Assembly (NCBI RefSeq): GCF_009695605.1
Contig: NZ_VUNQ01000019.1
Location: 1 to 62,602 of the forward strand
Source: Tissierella pigra
Lineage (GTDB): Bacteria; Bacillota; Clostridia; Tissierellales; Tissierellaceae
Reading direction: 5' to 3'
Length of the DNA stretch: 62,602 nucleotides
Shown here: piece by piece, positions 18,368-26,928 of the stretch
Layout of the letters: the number at the start of each line of letters is the position of its first letter
Numbering within the stretch: position 1 is the stretch's first letter
Program-made: the position numbers and the translations under genes
Notes under the pieces: model-generated
Database searches by the model: none
What the model was told of the DNA's origin: nothing
What the model saw: the letters and a program-made list of their open reading frames with translations, nothing else

Positions 18368-20035
18368 TTGAAAAAAATAGTTCTATTAGTAACAATTATT
18401 ATAATGCTTTTATCATCTGTTGTTCCAAGCTTTGCATTATCACCATTGGGATATGATGATAGAATTAAAAACCTAGTTGTTTTAGAATACATACCAAGCA
18501 CATATGTAGATGAAGCTGAGAAACCACTTACTAGAGTAGATTATGCTTTCCTAATCTCTGGTTTTCACCAACCTCATTATTATACTAAGGGAATGTATAT
18601 GAGTGGACAAACATATAAGGATGTTCCAACTTGGGCGAATCCATATGTTGACTTTTGTATAAAAAATGATTTAATTCAGGATATTGATAAGAATAATTTT
18701 GGAGCAGCAAATCACATTTCTAAAGAGCTTTTCTTAGAATTTTTGATTAAGGAGTTAGGTCATGATACAAATGGTAAAGATATATATACTTTAGCCCAAG
18801 ATATCTATCTTTTAGATTTTGAAGAGGTTGAAAATTTAAAAGAATTAAAGGAATTTAGGATTAAGGATGCTCTTTATTTAATATATAATGCTTTTCTACT
18901 AGTTCCCAAAGGAGAACAAAATATTATTTTAGCAGAACAGTTAGCTGAAAAAGATCTTCTTAACTCTTATTATTTAAAAGAAAGGGGACTTAGATATGAG
19001 ATAGTATCCGAGAGAGAATACTATAAATATAATAAAGATAAGATTAATATGAATCCAGAGATAAAATCCTATGAAGAAGGAAATACAGCAGAATATGGAA
19101 TTGATAACTCTATACCACAAATGATAATAGAGGGCGACTACATATATTATGTAACAGCGGACTACAATATAGATTATTTAAGAATAAAGGAGAGAAATAC
19201 TAAAACAGGGAAAACGAGAATTTTAGTTGATAAAAAGGGTGTATATAATATTCTTGGGAAAAGAAAGGATTATATATACTATGTCCAAAGTTCTGATGAA
19301 ATCTATAATTCTGGGATTTATACAGGGGTACACAAATTAGAATTAAGATCTGTTAATGTTAAAACTATGGAAGATAGATCAGTTGATTCTAAGGAAACAG
19401 TGAATGATTACAGAGGGGGAATAGTCTATTATTTAGGGAAAAATTATATATATAAATTAAAAGAATTTCGAACTTTATATTCTATACCTATTGAAAAATT
19501 AGGTTCTTCAAAATGGGAATCCGTATACTATAATAAAGATGGAATAAATGTTATTACAGTTGGAAACGATGATAGCGTATATGGTAATTATTTAATAAAT
19601 GATACATCGAACCCTGTAACATTAATAGGAATAAAGCCTAACGGAAAATTAATGGAATATGGAAAGTATGATTATATTGCTAATTTAATTCAATTAGATG
19701 AATGGCTCTATATTTCATGTAAGGATTTGATTAAAATCAATAAAAATACAAAGGAGGTTCAATTAGTTATTAAAAATAGTGGTATAGTTAATATTCAATA
19801 TCCTTGGCTTTATTATGCCAATGATGGCTATTACAGAATGAAATTAGATAGTGAAACTCCTTTAATTCAACAAGTACATTACTCCTATTCAGATGTATAT
19901 GGAACTTACGGTAAGCTTATCCTATATAAAGATAAAGCATATACCATGAAGCGATATACTGATGAAGTCTTTAAAATATTCACTATTGATATGAACACTT
20001 GGAAGAAAAAAGAAATCTTAGATAATAGAAAATAG
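18368..20035 (+). CDS. Exported SLH-like and DUF5050 beta-propeller protein
   Basis: A 555-residue secreted protein. Residues 1-23 form a signal peptide ending PSFA. Residues 50-180 resemble S-layer homology repeats (YKDVPTWANPYVDFCIKNDLI), which bind wall polysaccharide. From about residue 240 there are repeated IYYV and LYIS blades with aromatic residues, typical of DUF5050/TolB-like beta-propellers. A wall-attached surface role is likely; the ligand is unknown. The start is a TTG with AGAGGAGATGAG upstream. It stands alone between rnpB and a gene remnant. Confidence 0.75.
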   Translation: MKKIVLLVTIIIMLLSSVVPSFALSPLGYDDRIKNLVVLEYIPSTYVDEAEKPLTRVDYAFLISGFHQPHYYTKGMYMSGQTYKDVPTWANPYVDFCIKNDLIQDIDKNNFGAANHISKELFLEFLIKELGHDTNGKDIYTLAQDIYLLDFEEVENLKELKEFRIKDALYLIYNAFLLVPKGEQNIILAEQLAEKDLLNSYYLKERGLRYEIVSEREYYKYNKDKINMNPEIKSYEEGNTAEYGIDNSIPQMIIEGDYIYYVTADYNIDYLRIKERNTKTGKTRILVDKKGVYNILGKRKDYIYYVQSSDEIYNSGIYTGVHKLELRSVNVKTMEDRSVDSKETVNDYRGGIVYYLGKNYIYKLKEFRTLYSIPIEKLGSSKWESVYYNKDGINVITVGNDDSVYGNYLINDTSNPVTLIGIKPNGKLMEYGKYDYIANLIQLDEWLYISCKDLIKINKNTKEVQLVIKNSGIVNIQYPWLYYANDGYYRMKLDSETPLIQQVHYSYSDVYGTYGKLILYKDKAYTMKRYTDEVFKIFTIDMNTWKKKEILDNRK

Positions 20036-20117
20036 AAAAATTGAAGTAAGTCTAAGAAAGAAAAGGTACTAAGTACACTTCGGATTTTGTTGCAAATAAT
20101 GAAGAGAGACCCGTTAA

Positions 20118-20315
20118 ACTAAGATTATAATAGTAGCTGAAACTGAAAAATGAGTCAATGGAACCTTTAAAAAAACTCCAACAACTAAAAAATATTACAA
20201 TGAAGAACATGATATATCGTCATCTATAGGGTTAATTCCAAAGGAGATGTTAGATATAAACTATAAAGAGATTTGTAAAGGTATGATGTATTGTTTAACA
20301 TTTAGAAAACCATAA
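20118..20315 (+). pseudogene. Possible remnant of a protein gene
   Basis: The stretch 20036-20456 has no intact gene. One frame reads coherently from about 20118 to a TAA at 20313-20315 (peptide end KGMMYCLTFRKP) but is broken by a TGA at 20151-20153 and has no start codon or ribosome binding site. It looks like the tail of a decayed gene. I do not recognise the family, and the call rests only on the protein-like composition. Confidence 0.3.
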
Positions 20316-20356
20316 AATATATAATAAGAAATATATTATATATTTTTAGAATATTA

Positions 20357-20385
20357 TTGACATTTAATCTGTACTATTATATTAT
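20357..20385 (+). promoter_or_regulatory. Sigma-A promoter of the amino-sugar regulator gene
   Basis: TTGACA at 20357-20362 and TATTAT at 20380-20385 with a 17-base spacer; the best sigma-A match in this region. Confidence 0.75.
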
Positions 20386-20394
20386 ATTCTAAAG

Positions 20395-20406
20395 TGGTAA
20401 CAACCA
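20395..20406 (+). promoter_or_regulatory. Likely GntR-family operator
   Basis: TGGTAACAACCA is an inverted repeat (TGGT-N4-ACCA) placed at the expected transcription start. It resembles the dre-type sites bound by HutC-subfamily regulators, so autoregulation by the adjacent gene is likely. Confidence 0.5.
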
Positions 20407-20456
20407 GATATTTAAACAATAAAGATAACTAGGGAAACTTATGGAGGGAACAGACA

Positions 20457-21176
20457 ATGGATAGAAGTGGCATAATACCTTTATATTATCAATTAATGGA
20501 TGAAATAATTAAAATGATTGAAAAAGGTAATTTACAAGCCCATGACCAGTTGCCATCGGAAAGGGAATTATGTAACACTTATAATATTAGTAGATCTACT
20601 GTAAGACAGGCAATTCAGGAATTAGAGAATGAAGGGTATATTTATAGAGTTCATGGAAAAGGAACGTTTATATCTCCAGAAATTTTTAAGCAAAGCCTAT
20701 TGAAGATTTATAGTTTTACAGAGGAAATGAAAAAACTAGGAAAAACACCTAGTTCTAAAGTATTGTCTTTCGATATAATAAGTTGTGATGAAAAATTGTC
20801 TAGAAAAATGAAGTTAAATCAAGAAGATAAGGTATATGTTTTTACAAGATTAAGGTTAGCAGATCTTAAACCAATGATGTTAGAAACAAGTTTTGTACCA
20901 TGTGATAGATTCCCTAACTTAACTAAAGAAGAACTAGAATCCACTCCAATGTATGATATATTTATGAAAAAATATAATGCTAATTTTACAAAAGCAGAAG
21001 AGATATTTCAAGCAGTCTTAACTAGAGAATTAGAAGCCGATCTTTTAGAATATCAAACTGGACTTCCTAGTATGATGATTGAAAGAGTTACTTATGAAAA
21101 TGATTTTATAATAGAATATACAAAGGGGGTTGCTAGAGGGGATAAATTTAGGTATCAAGTAGTATTAAATAAATAA
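20457..21176 (+). CDS. GntR/HutC-family regulator with UTRA domain
   Basis: A 239-residue regulator. The N-terminal winged helix (residues 1-70) has the GntR signature PSERELCNTYNISRSTVRQAI (DQLPSERELC, SRSTVRQA). The UTRA ligand-binding domain fills residues 90-239. Members that sit beside amino-sugar genes bind GlcN-6-P, GlcNAc-6-P or the galacto-equivalents. It is the first gene of the amino-sugar cluster and probably represses it until the sugar phosphate appears (inference). AGGGAAC/GGAGGGA lies before the ATG. Confidence 0.9.
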   Translation: MDRSGIIPLYYQLMDEIIKMIEKGNLQAHDQLPSERELCNTYNISRSTVRQAIQELENEGYIYRVHGKGTFISPEIFKQSLLKIYSFTEEMKKLGKTPSSKVLSFDIISCDEKLSRKMKLNQEDKVYVFTRLRLADLKPMMLETSFVPCDRFPNLTKEELESTPMYDIFMKKYNANFTKAEEIFQAVLTRELEADLLEYQTGLPSMMIERVTYENDFIIEYTKGVARGDKFRYQVVLNK

Positions 21177-21195
21177 AAAAATTTTAAATCAACTG

Positions 21196-21227
21196 GTAAT
21201 GACGTCATAACATCAGAACGTCATTAC
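21196..21227 (+). repeat. 9-bp inverted repeat between regulator and operon
   Basis: GTAATGACG (21196-21204) and CGTCATTAC (21219-21227) form a perfect stem with a 14-base loop. No T tract follows, so it is not a standard terminator. It may be an RNA hairpin or an operator. Confidence 0.6.
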
Positions 21228-21256
21228 GAGTGGATATGTATGAAAGGAATGATTAA

Positions 21257-22423
21257 ATGTTTGGATATACTAAGGAAAACTGGACTCAGATAAATGGACT
21301 GAATACAGCCAGTGAAATATATCAACAACCTAGACTATGGGGTGAAGTAATAGAAATAGTAAAGTCAAATATAGAAGAAATAGGAAATTATTTAGAGAAG
21401 AGATTAAATAAAAAAGATATTAGAGTAATCTTAACAGGAGCTGGTACTTCAGCCTATGTCGGTGAAATAGTGGCTGCTAAATTAAATGAAGGAAAAAAAA
21501 GTATTTATGAGTCCATAGCTACAACTGATATAGTAGATAATCCAGAGCTTTATTTAAAGAAGGATATACCTACAATATTGGTATCATTTGCTAGATCAGG
21601 AAATAGTCCAGAAAGTGTTGCAGCATATAATCTTGCTAATGAGTTAGTATCAGATATATCTCATATTTTCATAACTTGCAATAATGAAGGAAAACTTGCG
21701 AAAATATCTACTGGTAAGGAAAATATTCTATTATTAACTATGCCAGAAGAATCAAATGATAAAGGGTTTGCTATGACAAGCAGTTTTTCATGTATGACTT
21801 TAGCATCACTATTGATATTCGATTTGGAAAACTTTAAAAAAAATGAAAAACAAGTTATGAAATTAATATCCATTGGTGAAATCATACTAGATGAAGGCTA
21901 TAAAGGAATACAACCAATTATTAGTGATGATTATAATAGGATTATATATTTAAGTTCTAGTAATTTTAGAGGATTGACAAAGGAAAGTGCATTAAAGCTT
22001 TTAGAGTTAACTAGGGGTCAAATTGTTTCTCAAAGTGAAACTGTATTAGGGTTCAGGCATGGACCTAAGTCTATAGTAAATGATAAGTCTGTTATTATAG
22101 TTTATATATCTGATAATGACTATACACGTAAATATGAAATAGATATATTAAAAGAAATTTATTATGACGTAGGCAATCACAAGTTAATAGCAATATCAAA
22201 TAATTATTATGAGGAAATAGAAGATATTACAGATAAATATTTATATTTAACTAAGGATAAAAGTGAAATAGAAAATATAGGACTTATATCATTACTGTAT
22301 GCAATATATGCTCAAGTATTTTCTTTATTTTATTCTGTGAAATCAGAAGTAGAACCAGATAATCCTAATCCAAGTGGATTAGTAAATAGAGTAGTAAAGG
22401 GGGTTACAATATATAAATACTAA
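21257..22423 (+). CDS. agaS: SIS-domain amino-sugar-phosphate deaminase/isomerase (AgaS-like)
   Basis: A 388-residue protein with two SIS domains. The first holds GAGTSAYVGE at residues 61-70; SFARSGNSPES is a typical sugar-phosphate loop. The N-terminal TASEIYQQPRLW and the C-terminal PDNPNPSGLVNRVVKGVTIY blocks match the AgaS group rather than GlmS or NagB. AgaS converts galactosamine-6-phosphate to tagatose-6-phosphate and ammonia. The tagatose-type kinase and aldolase downstream support this. A fructosamine deglycase is the main alternative. Confidence 0.8.
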   Translation: MFGYTKENWTQINGLNTASEIYQQPRLWGEVIEIVKSNIEEIGNYLEKRLNKKDIRVILTGAGTSAYVGEIVAAKLNEGKKSIYESIATTDIVDNPELYLKKDIPTILVSFARSGNSPESVAAYNLANELVSDISHIFITCNNEGKLAKISTGKENILLLTMPEESNDKGFAMTSSFSCMTLASLLIFDLENFKKNEKQVMKLISIGEIILDEGYKGIQPIISDDYNRIIYLSSSNFRGLTKESALKLLELTRGQIVSQSETVLGFRHGPKSIVNDKSVIIVYISDNDYTRKYEIDILKEIYYDVGNHKLIAISNNYYEEIEDITDKYLYLTKDKSEIENIGLISLLYAIYAQVFSLFYSVKSEVEPDNPNPSGLVNRVVKGVTIYKY

Positions 22424-22466
22424 TAAATTTAAACAACCTTATTAAAAAAATGTTAGGGGGAGAAAA

Positions 22467-23735
22467 ATGAAAATTAAAAGAAGTTTGTCAATTTTATTAG
22501 TAGTGATGATGCTTATTACTGTAGTAGCAGGATGTTCAAAAAATGATGCAGGTAATTCAACAGATGGCAAGGTAACATTGACTTTTGGTCTATGGGATAA
22601 ATATCAAGAGCCAATTATGAGAGAATTGGCAGATATGTATGAAGCTAAAAACGAAAATATAAAAATTGATATACAATTAACTCCATATGGACAATATTGG
22701 ACAAAGCTTGAGACAGCTGCAACTGGAGAAGTACTTCCAGATATATTTTGGATTAATGGACCTAATATAGTTAAATATGCTGCAAATGATATGCTAGTTC
22801 CATTAGATGAATTAGTTGAGTCTAATAATATTGATCTTAGTGTATATCCAGAAGGATTAATAGACCTTTATACTGTAGAGGGTAAACTATACGGTATACC
22901 AAAGGATTGGGATCTTACAGCACTTTGGTATAATAAGAAACTTTTCGATGAAAAGGGCGTAGAATATCCAAATGAAAATTGGACTTGGGATGATATGGTT
23001 GAAGCGGCAAGAAAATTAACAGATAAGGAAAAAGGAATTTATGGTATAGCTTCAAGACCTGATACACAAGAAGGTATATATGATACAATTCCTCAAGCAG
23101 GAGGATATATAATTTCTGAAGATAGAAAAACTTCAGGATATGATACAAAAGAAGCTTTAGAAGGAACGAAAATTTGGATAGATCTTTTGGAAGAAGGATT
23201 GTCACCAACTCTTGAAGAACAAGCTGATACAAACGCTATAGAATTATTCAAAGGTGAAAAAGTAGCTATGGTATATGCTGCATCATGGAATGTGCCAGTA
23301 TTTATGGAAAATGAAATCATTAAAGACCATATAGATTTAACTGTAATGCCTTTAATAAAAGAACGTGCTGCCACTATTCATGGATTATCAAATGCCATAG
23401 CAGCTAATTCTAAACATAAGGATGAGGCATGGGACTTTGTAAAATTCTTAGGAAGTAAAGAAGCAAATGAAGTATGGGCTAAGTCTGGAGCAGTAATTCC
23501 AGCTCATAAAGAGGTACTAGATATCTGGGAATCTTCGTATCCAGATATTAACTTAAAAGCTTTTGTTGATGAACTAGATTATGCAGTTATGTATCCAGTT
23601 TCAATGAATACTTCAAAATGGAATGATGTAGAAACTGAGTATATTAAGCAAATGTGGAATAGGGGTATAACTGTAGAAGAAGGATTAAAGAAAATAGCTG
23701 AGTTAATGAATGAGGCTTTAACTAAAGAACAATAA
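22467..23735 (+). CDS. Sugar ABC transporter substrate-binding lipoprotein
   Basis: A 422-residue family 1 solute-binding protein. The lipoprotein signal ends VVAGC, so C23 should be lipidated and anchor it to the outside of the membrane. LTFGLWDKYQEPIMREL and the NWTWDDMVEAARKLT block are typical of the MsmE/UgpB group. It should capture the amino sugar or a small oligosaccharide containing it. AGGGGGAG precedes the ATG. Two hairpins follow the gene. Confidence 0.9.
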   Translation: MKIKRSLSILLVVMMLITVVAGCSKNDAGNSTDGKVTLTFGLWDKYQEPIMRELADMYEAKNENIKIDIQLTPYGQYWTKLETAATGEVLPDIFWINGPNIVKYAANDMLVPLDELVESNNIDLSVYPEGLIDLYTVEGKLYGIPKDWDLTALWYNKKLFDEKGVEYPNENWTWDDMVEAARKLTDKEKGIYGIASRPDTQEGIYDTIPQAGGYIISEDRKTSGYDTKEALEGTKIWIDLLEEGLSPTLEEQADTNAIELFKGEKVAMVYAASWNVPVFMENEIIKDHIDLTVMPLIKERAATIHGLSNAIAANSKHKDEAWDFVKFLGSKEANEVWAKSGAVIPAHKEVLDIWESSYPDINLKAFVDELDYAVMYPVSMNTSKWNDVETEYIKQMWNRGITVEEGLKKIAELMNEALTKEQ

Positions 23736-23750
23736 TAGTTTAAATTTTGT

Positions 23751-23781
23751 CGATTAGCCTTGTAATAAACAGGGCTAATTG
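23751..23781 (+). repeat. Hairpin 1 after the binding-protein gene
   Basis: TTAGCCTTG (23754-23762) pairs with CAGGGCTAA (23770-23778) and extends by three weaker pairs. There is no T tract. Hairpins at this position usually stabilise the binding-protein mRNA or dampen downstream expression. Confidence 0.6.
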
Positions 23782-23796
23782 ATTCTTAGATTGTAA

Positions 23797-23835
23797 AAGC
23801 CCTTACCAACTTGAACTATATTCTGCGAGGGGCTT
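23797..23835 (+). repeat. Hairpin 2 after the binding-protein gene
   Basis: AAGCCCTT (23797-23804) pairs with GAGGGGCTT at the far side (to 23835), an 8-bp stem with one wobble and a long loop. It follows hairpin 1 in the same 119-base gap. Confidence 0.45.
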
Positions 23836-23854
23836 ATTATAGAAGGAGGATCAC

Positions 23855-24790
23855 ATGAAAGCTAATACTGATATTAAAAACAACCAGAACAATAAGGCCT
23901 TAAAGGCATCTGGAAAAAGAAAGCTTAATGATCTTTTTTGGGGATATTTATTAATTTTACCAACAGTGCTGGGACTTGCAGTATTTTATATAGCTGCATT
24001 TTTTCAAAACTTATACTATAGTTTTACAAACCTAGGGGCCTTTGGTAAATATAAGTGGGTTGGAATGGAAAACTATATAAATGTGTTTTCTGACCCTAAG
24101 GTACCACAGGCTCTAATAAATACTGTTAAGTTTACAGTTATTAGTGTACCTATTAGTATTATCATATCTTTATTTATAGCTACATTATTAAATTCAAAAA
24201 TAAAGGGACTATCATTGTATAGAACTTTATACTTTTTACCAGCTGTTACTATGCCAGCAGCCATTGCCATGATGTGGAAATGGTTATATAACGGACAGTA
24301 TGGATTACTTAATCAGTTGCTAGCTAAAGTGGGAATTGAAGGACAGGCTTGGATTGCAGACCCTAAATTTGCCATGGGAGCTTTAATTGTTGTAGGAATA
24401 TGGAGTTCATTAGGAATGAAGATTATATATTTCCTAGCTGGATTACAAGGCATACCTAAGGCATATTATGAAGCGGCAACCATAGATGGAGCAGGTCCTA
24501 TTAGACAATTTTTTTCTATAACGCTTCCTTCTTTAACACCAACTATATTCTTTGTAATGATAACTTCACTAATTGGTGCACTTCAAATGTTTGATTTAAT
24601 ATTTTTAATGATTAGTAAAACTAGTTTAGCCGTAGATAGTACCATGTCAATAGTATATTTATTTTATAAATATGCCTTTGAATTCCAAGAAAAAGGATAT
24701 GCTTCTGCCATATCAATTGTATTATTTATGATAATCTTGGTTATTACCGCAATTCAATTGAAGCTACAGAAAAAATGGGTAAACTACTAG
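23855..24790 (+). CDS. Sugar ABC transporter permease (MalF type)
   Basis: A 311-residue inner-membrane permease with about six transmembrane segments. The EAA loop that contacts the ATPase is YYEAATIDGAGPIRQFFSITLP (EAATIDGAG near residue 209). Its charged N terminus (residues 1-25) is cytoplasmic. It pairs with the next gene to form the membrane channel. AGAAGGAGG precedes the ATG. Confidence 0.92.
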   Translation: MKANTDIKNNQNNKALKASGKRKLNDLFWGYLLILPTVLGLAVFYIAAFFQNLYYSFTNLGAFGKYKWVGMENYINVFSDPKVPQALINTVKFTVISVPISIIISLFIATLLNSKIKGLSLYRTLYFLPAVTMPAAIAMMWKWLYNGQYGLLNQLLAKVGIEGQAWIADPKFAMGALIVVGIWSSLGMKIIYFLAGLQGIPKAYYEAATIDGAGPIRQFFSITLPSLTPTIFFVMITSLIGALQMFDLIFLMISKTSLAVDSTMSIVYLFYKYAFEFQEKGYASAISIVLFMIILVITAIQLKLQKKWVNY

Positions 24791-24809
24791 AAGTGAAGGG
24801 AGTAGGAAT

Positions 24810-25655
24810 ATGAAGGAAATTTCATCTAATAAAAAAAGAATGCAAATCAACAAAATAATTATACATCTGTTACTTATTTTAGGTGCGATTATAACTATAA
24901 TACCATTTGTTTGGATGATTCTAACATCATTTAAAACTTTAGGTGAATCAACAATTATTCCTCCTACAATATTTCCCAAACAAATGCAGTGGGAAAACTA
25001 TAAGGAGGCTATGAGAACTTTACCTTATGGAAAGTTTTATTTCAATACTATTGTTTATACAATGCTAACAACTATAGGACAAATTGTATTTTGTTCTATG
25101 GCAGGATATGCCTTTGCGAGAATTGATTTTAAAGGTAAGAATTTTATATTTGTATTGATTTTGTCTGTATTAATGGTACCAGGACAAATATTTTTAATAC
25201 CACAGTTTATGATTATGAAAAAGCTAGGATTACTAAATTCTATTACTGCACTAGTGCTTCCAGGTCTATTTAGTGCCTATGGAACTTTTCTTATGAGACA
25301 ATTTTATATGGGAATTCCAAAAGAATTGGAAGAGGCAGCTCGTTTAGATGGATGTAATCATTTTACAATATTTTGGAAGATAATGACTCCATTGGTGAAG
25401 CCAGGAATAGCAGCTCTTGCTATTACAGCTTGTTTATATTGTTGGAACTCATTGATGTGGCCTTTAATAGTAAATACATCTATAGATAAAATGACATTAT
25501 CAGCAGGATTATCAACTTTAAGTGGTCAGCACGGAACAAACTTCCCTGTTGCAATGGCAGGTACTGTACTGGCAGTATGGCCTATGATAGTATTATTCGC
25601 TATCTTTCAGAAACACTTTGTTGAAGGAATGGCATCTACAGGTTCAAAAAGTTAA
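24810..25655 (+). CDS. Sugar ABC transporter permease (MalG type)
   Basis: A 281-residue permease with about six transmembrane segments, the partner of the preceding MalF-type gene. The EAA loop is EEAARLDGCNHFTIFWKI (EEAARLDGC near residue 172). The ATPase for the pair is encoded in the same operon at 27938. It starts 19 bases after the first permease. Confidence 0.92.
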   Translation: MKEISSNKKRMQINKIIIHLLLILGAIITIIPFVWMILTSFKTLGESTIIPPTIFPKQMQWENYKEAMRTLPYGKFYFNTIVYTMLTTIGQIVFCSMAGYAFARIDFKGKNFIFVLILSVLMVPGQIFLIPQFMIMKKLGLLNSITALVLPGLFSAYGTFLMRQFYMGIPKELEEAARLDGCNHFTIFWKIMTPLVKPGIAALAITACLYCWNSLMWPLIVNTSIDKMTLSAGLSTLSGQHGTNFPVAMAGTVLAVWPMIVLFAIFQKHFVEGMASTGSKS

Positions 25656-25687
25656 GAGTTTAATATATGTTAGGAGGAAGAAAAGAT

Positions 25688-26914
25688 ATGTCAAAAATAA
25701 GAGTAGCTTTAATAGGTGCAGGTCAACGTGGAAAGGATATATATGGAAACTATGCTCTTTTAAATCCAGAAAATATAGAGTTTGTAGCAGTTGCAGAACC
25801 AAATAAATTAAAAAGAGAAGAATTTTGTAAAAAACATAATATAAGTGAAAAGTGGGCTTTTGAATCATATGAGGAACTTTTTAGTAAGGACAAATTTTGT
25901 GATGCAGTAATAATAGCTACACCAGACAATACTCACTTTGTACCTGCAAAATTAGCCTTAGAAAAACAATATCATATATTACTTGAGAAACCAATGTCAA
26001 ATAGACCAGAAGAAGTTGCAGAACTTGGAAAACTTGCTAAACAAAATAATAAAGTATTTATGATATGCCATGTTTTAAGATATACTCCTTTTTATTCTAA
26101 ACTTAAGGAACTGATTAATAGTGGAGTAATTGGTAAAGTTATATCTATTCAACATAATGAAAATATAGGGTATTATCATTTTGCCCATAGTTTTGTTAGA
26201 GGAAACTGGAGAAATAGTGATGAATCAAGTCCTTTAATATTACAAAAGAGCTGTCATGATATGGATATACTTTTATGGTTAGTTAATAGTGATTGTACAG
26301 ATATAGCATCCTTTGGAGAATTAAGTCATTTTACACTGGAAAATAGACCAGAAGGTGCATCTGATCGTTGCGTAACTTGTAAGGTTGAGAATGAATGTCC
26401 TTATTCAGCGTTAAAACTATATTATGATAACATTGGTAGATGGCCGACTTCTGTAATAACAGAAATTCAAACTAAGGAAAATGTTGATAAGGCTTTAGAG
26501 GAAGGACCTTATGGAAGATGTGTTTTTGGAGGCTGTGATAACAATGTAGTTGATCATCAAGGAACTGTATTTAATCTTTCTGCATTTACAAATAAAGTTC
26601 ATAGAAATATTAAGATAATGGGTACTATGGGAGAAATCATAGGCGATGATGTTAAAAATGAAATTGAAGTACAATTATTTACTTCAAATGAAAAGAAGGT
26701 CATAACACCAAAAGTAGTATCAGGTGGTCATGGTGGTGGAGATACTGGTATTATGGAAGACTTTATAGCACTGGTAAAATCTGATGCAAATTCAGAAACT
26801 GGTTTAACTTCTGCAAGTATTTCAGTACAAAGTCATATGATGGCCTTTGCAGCAGAAGAAGCTAGAAAAACTAAGAAAGTAATAAATACAAAAGATTATA
26901 CTAATGGATTTTAA
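25688..26914 (+). CDS. Gfo/Idh/MocA-family NAD(P)-dependent oxidoreductase
   Basis: A 408-residue protein. The N-terminal Rossmann fold has VALIGAGQRG near residue 6, and EKPMSNRPEEV is the conserved EKP motif for cofactor and substrate binding. An insert CVTCKVENECPYSA (about residues 231-244) holds three cysteines and is found in a subset of the family. I chose the ATG at 25688, because TAGGAGGAAG lies between it and an upstream ATG at 25667. The substrate is unknown. Members of this superfamily include NAD-dependent glycosidases such as GH109, as well as sugar dehydrogenases. Confidence 0.85.
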   Translation: MSKIRVALIGAGQRGKDIYGNYALLNPENIEFVAVAEPNKLKREEFCKKHNISEKWAFESYEELFSKDKFCDAVIIATPDNTHFVPAKLALEKQYHILLEKPMSNRPEEVAELGKLAKQNNKVFMICHVLRYTPFYSKLKELINSGVIGKVISIQHNENIGYYHFAHSFVRGNWRNSDESSPLILQKSCHDMDILLWLVNSDCTDIASFGELSHFTLENRPEGASDRCVTCKVENECPYSALKLYYDNIGRWPTSVITEIQTKENVDKALEEGPYGRCVFGGCDNNVVDHQGTVFNLSAFTNKVHRNIKIMGTMGEIIGDDVKNEIEVQLFTSNEKKVITPKVVSGGHGGGDTGIMEDFIALVKSDANSETGLTSASISVQSHMMAFAAEEARKTKKVINTKDYTNGF

Positions 26915-26928
26915 TAGGAGGTTTGGAC

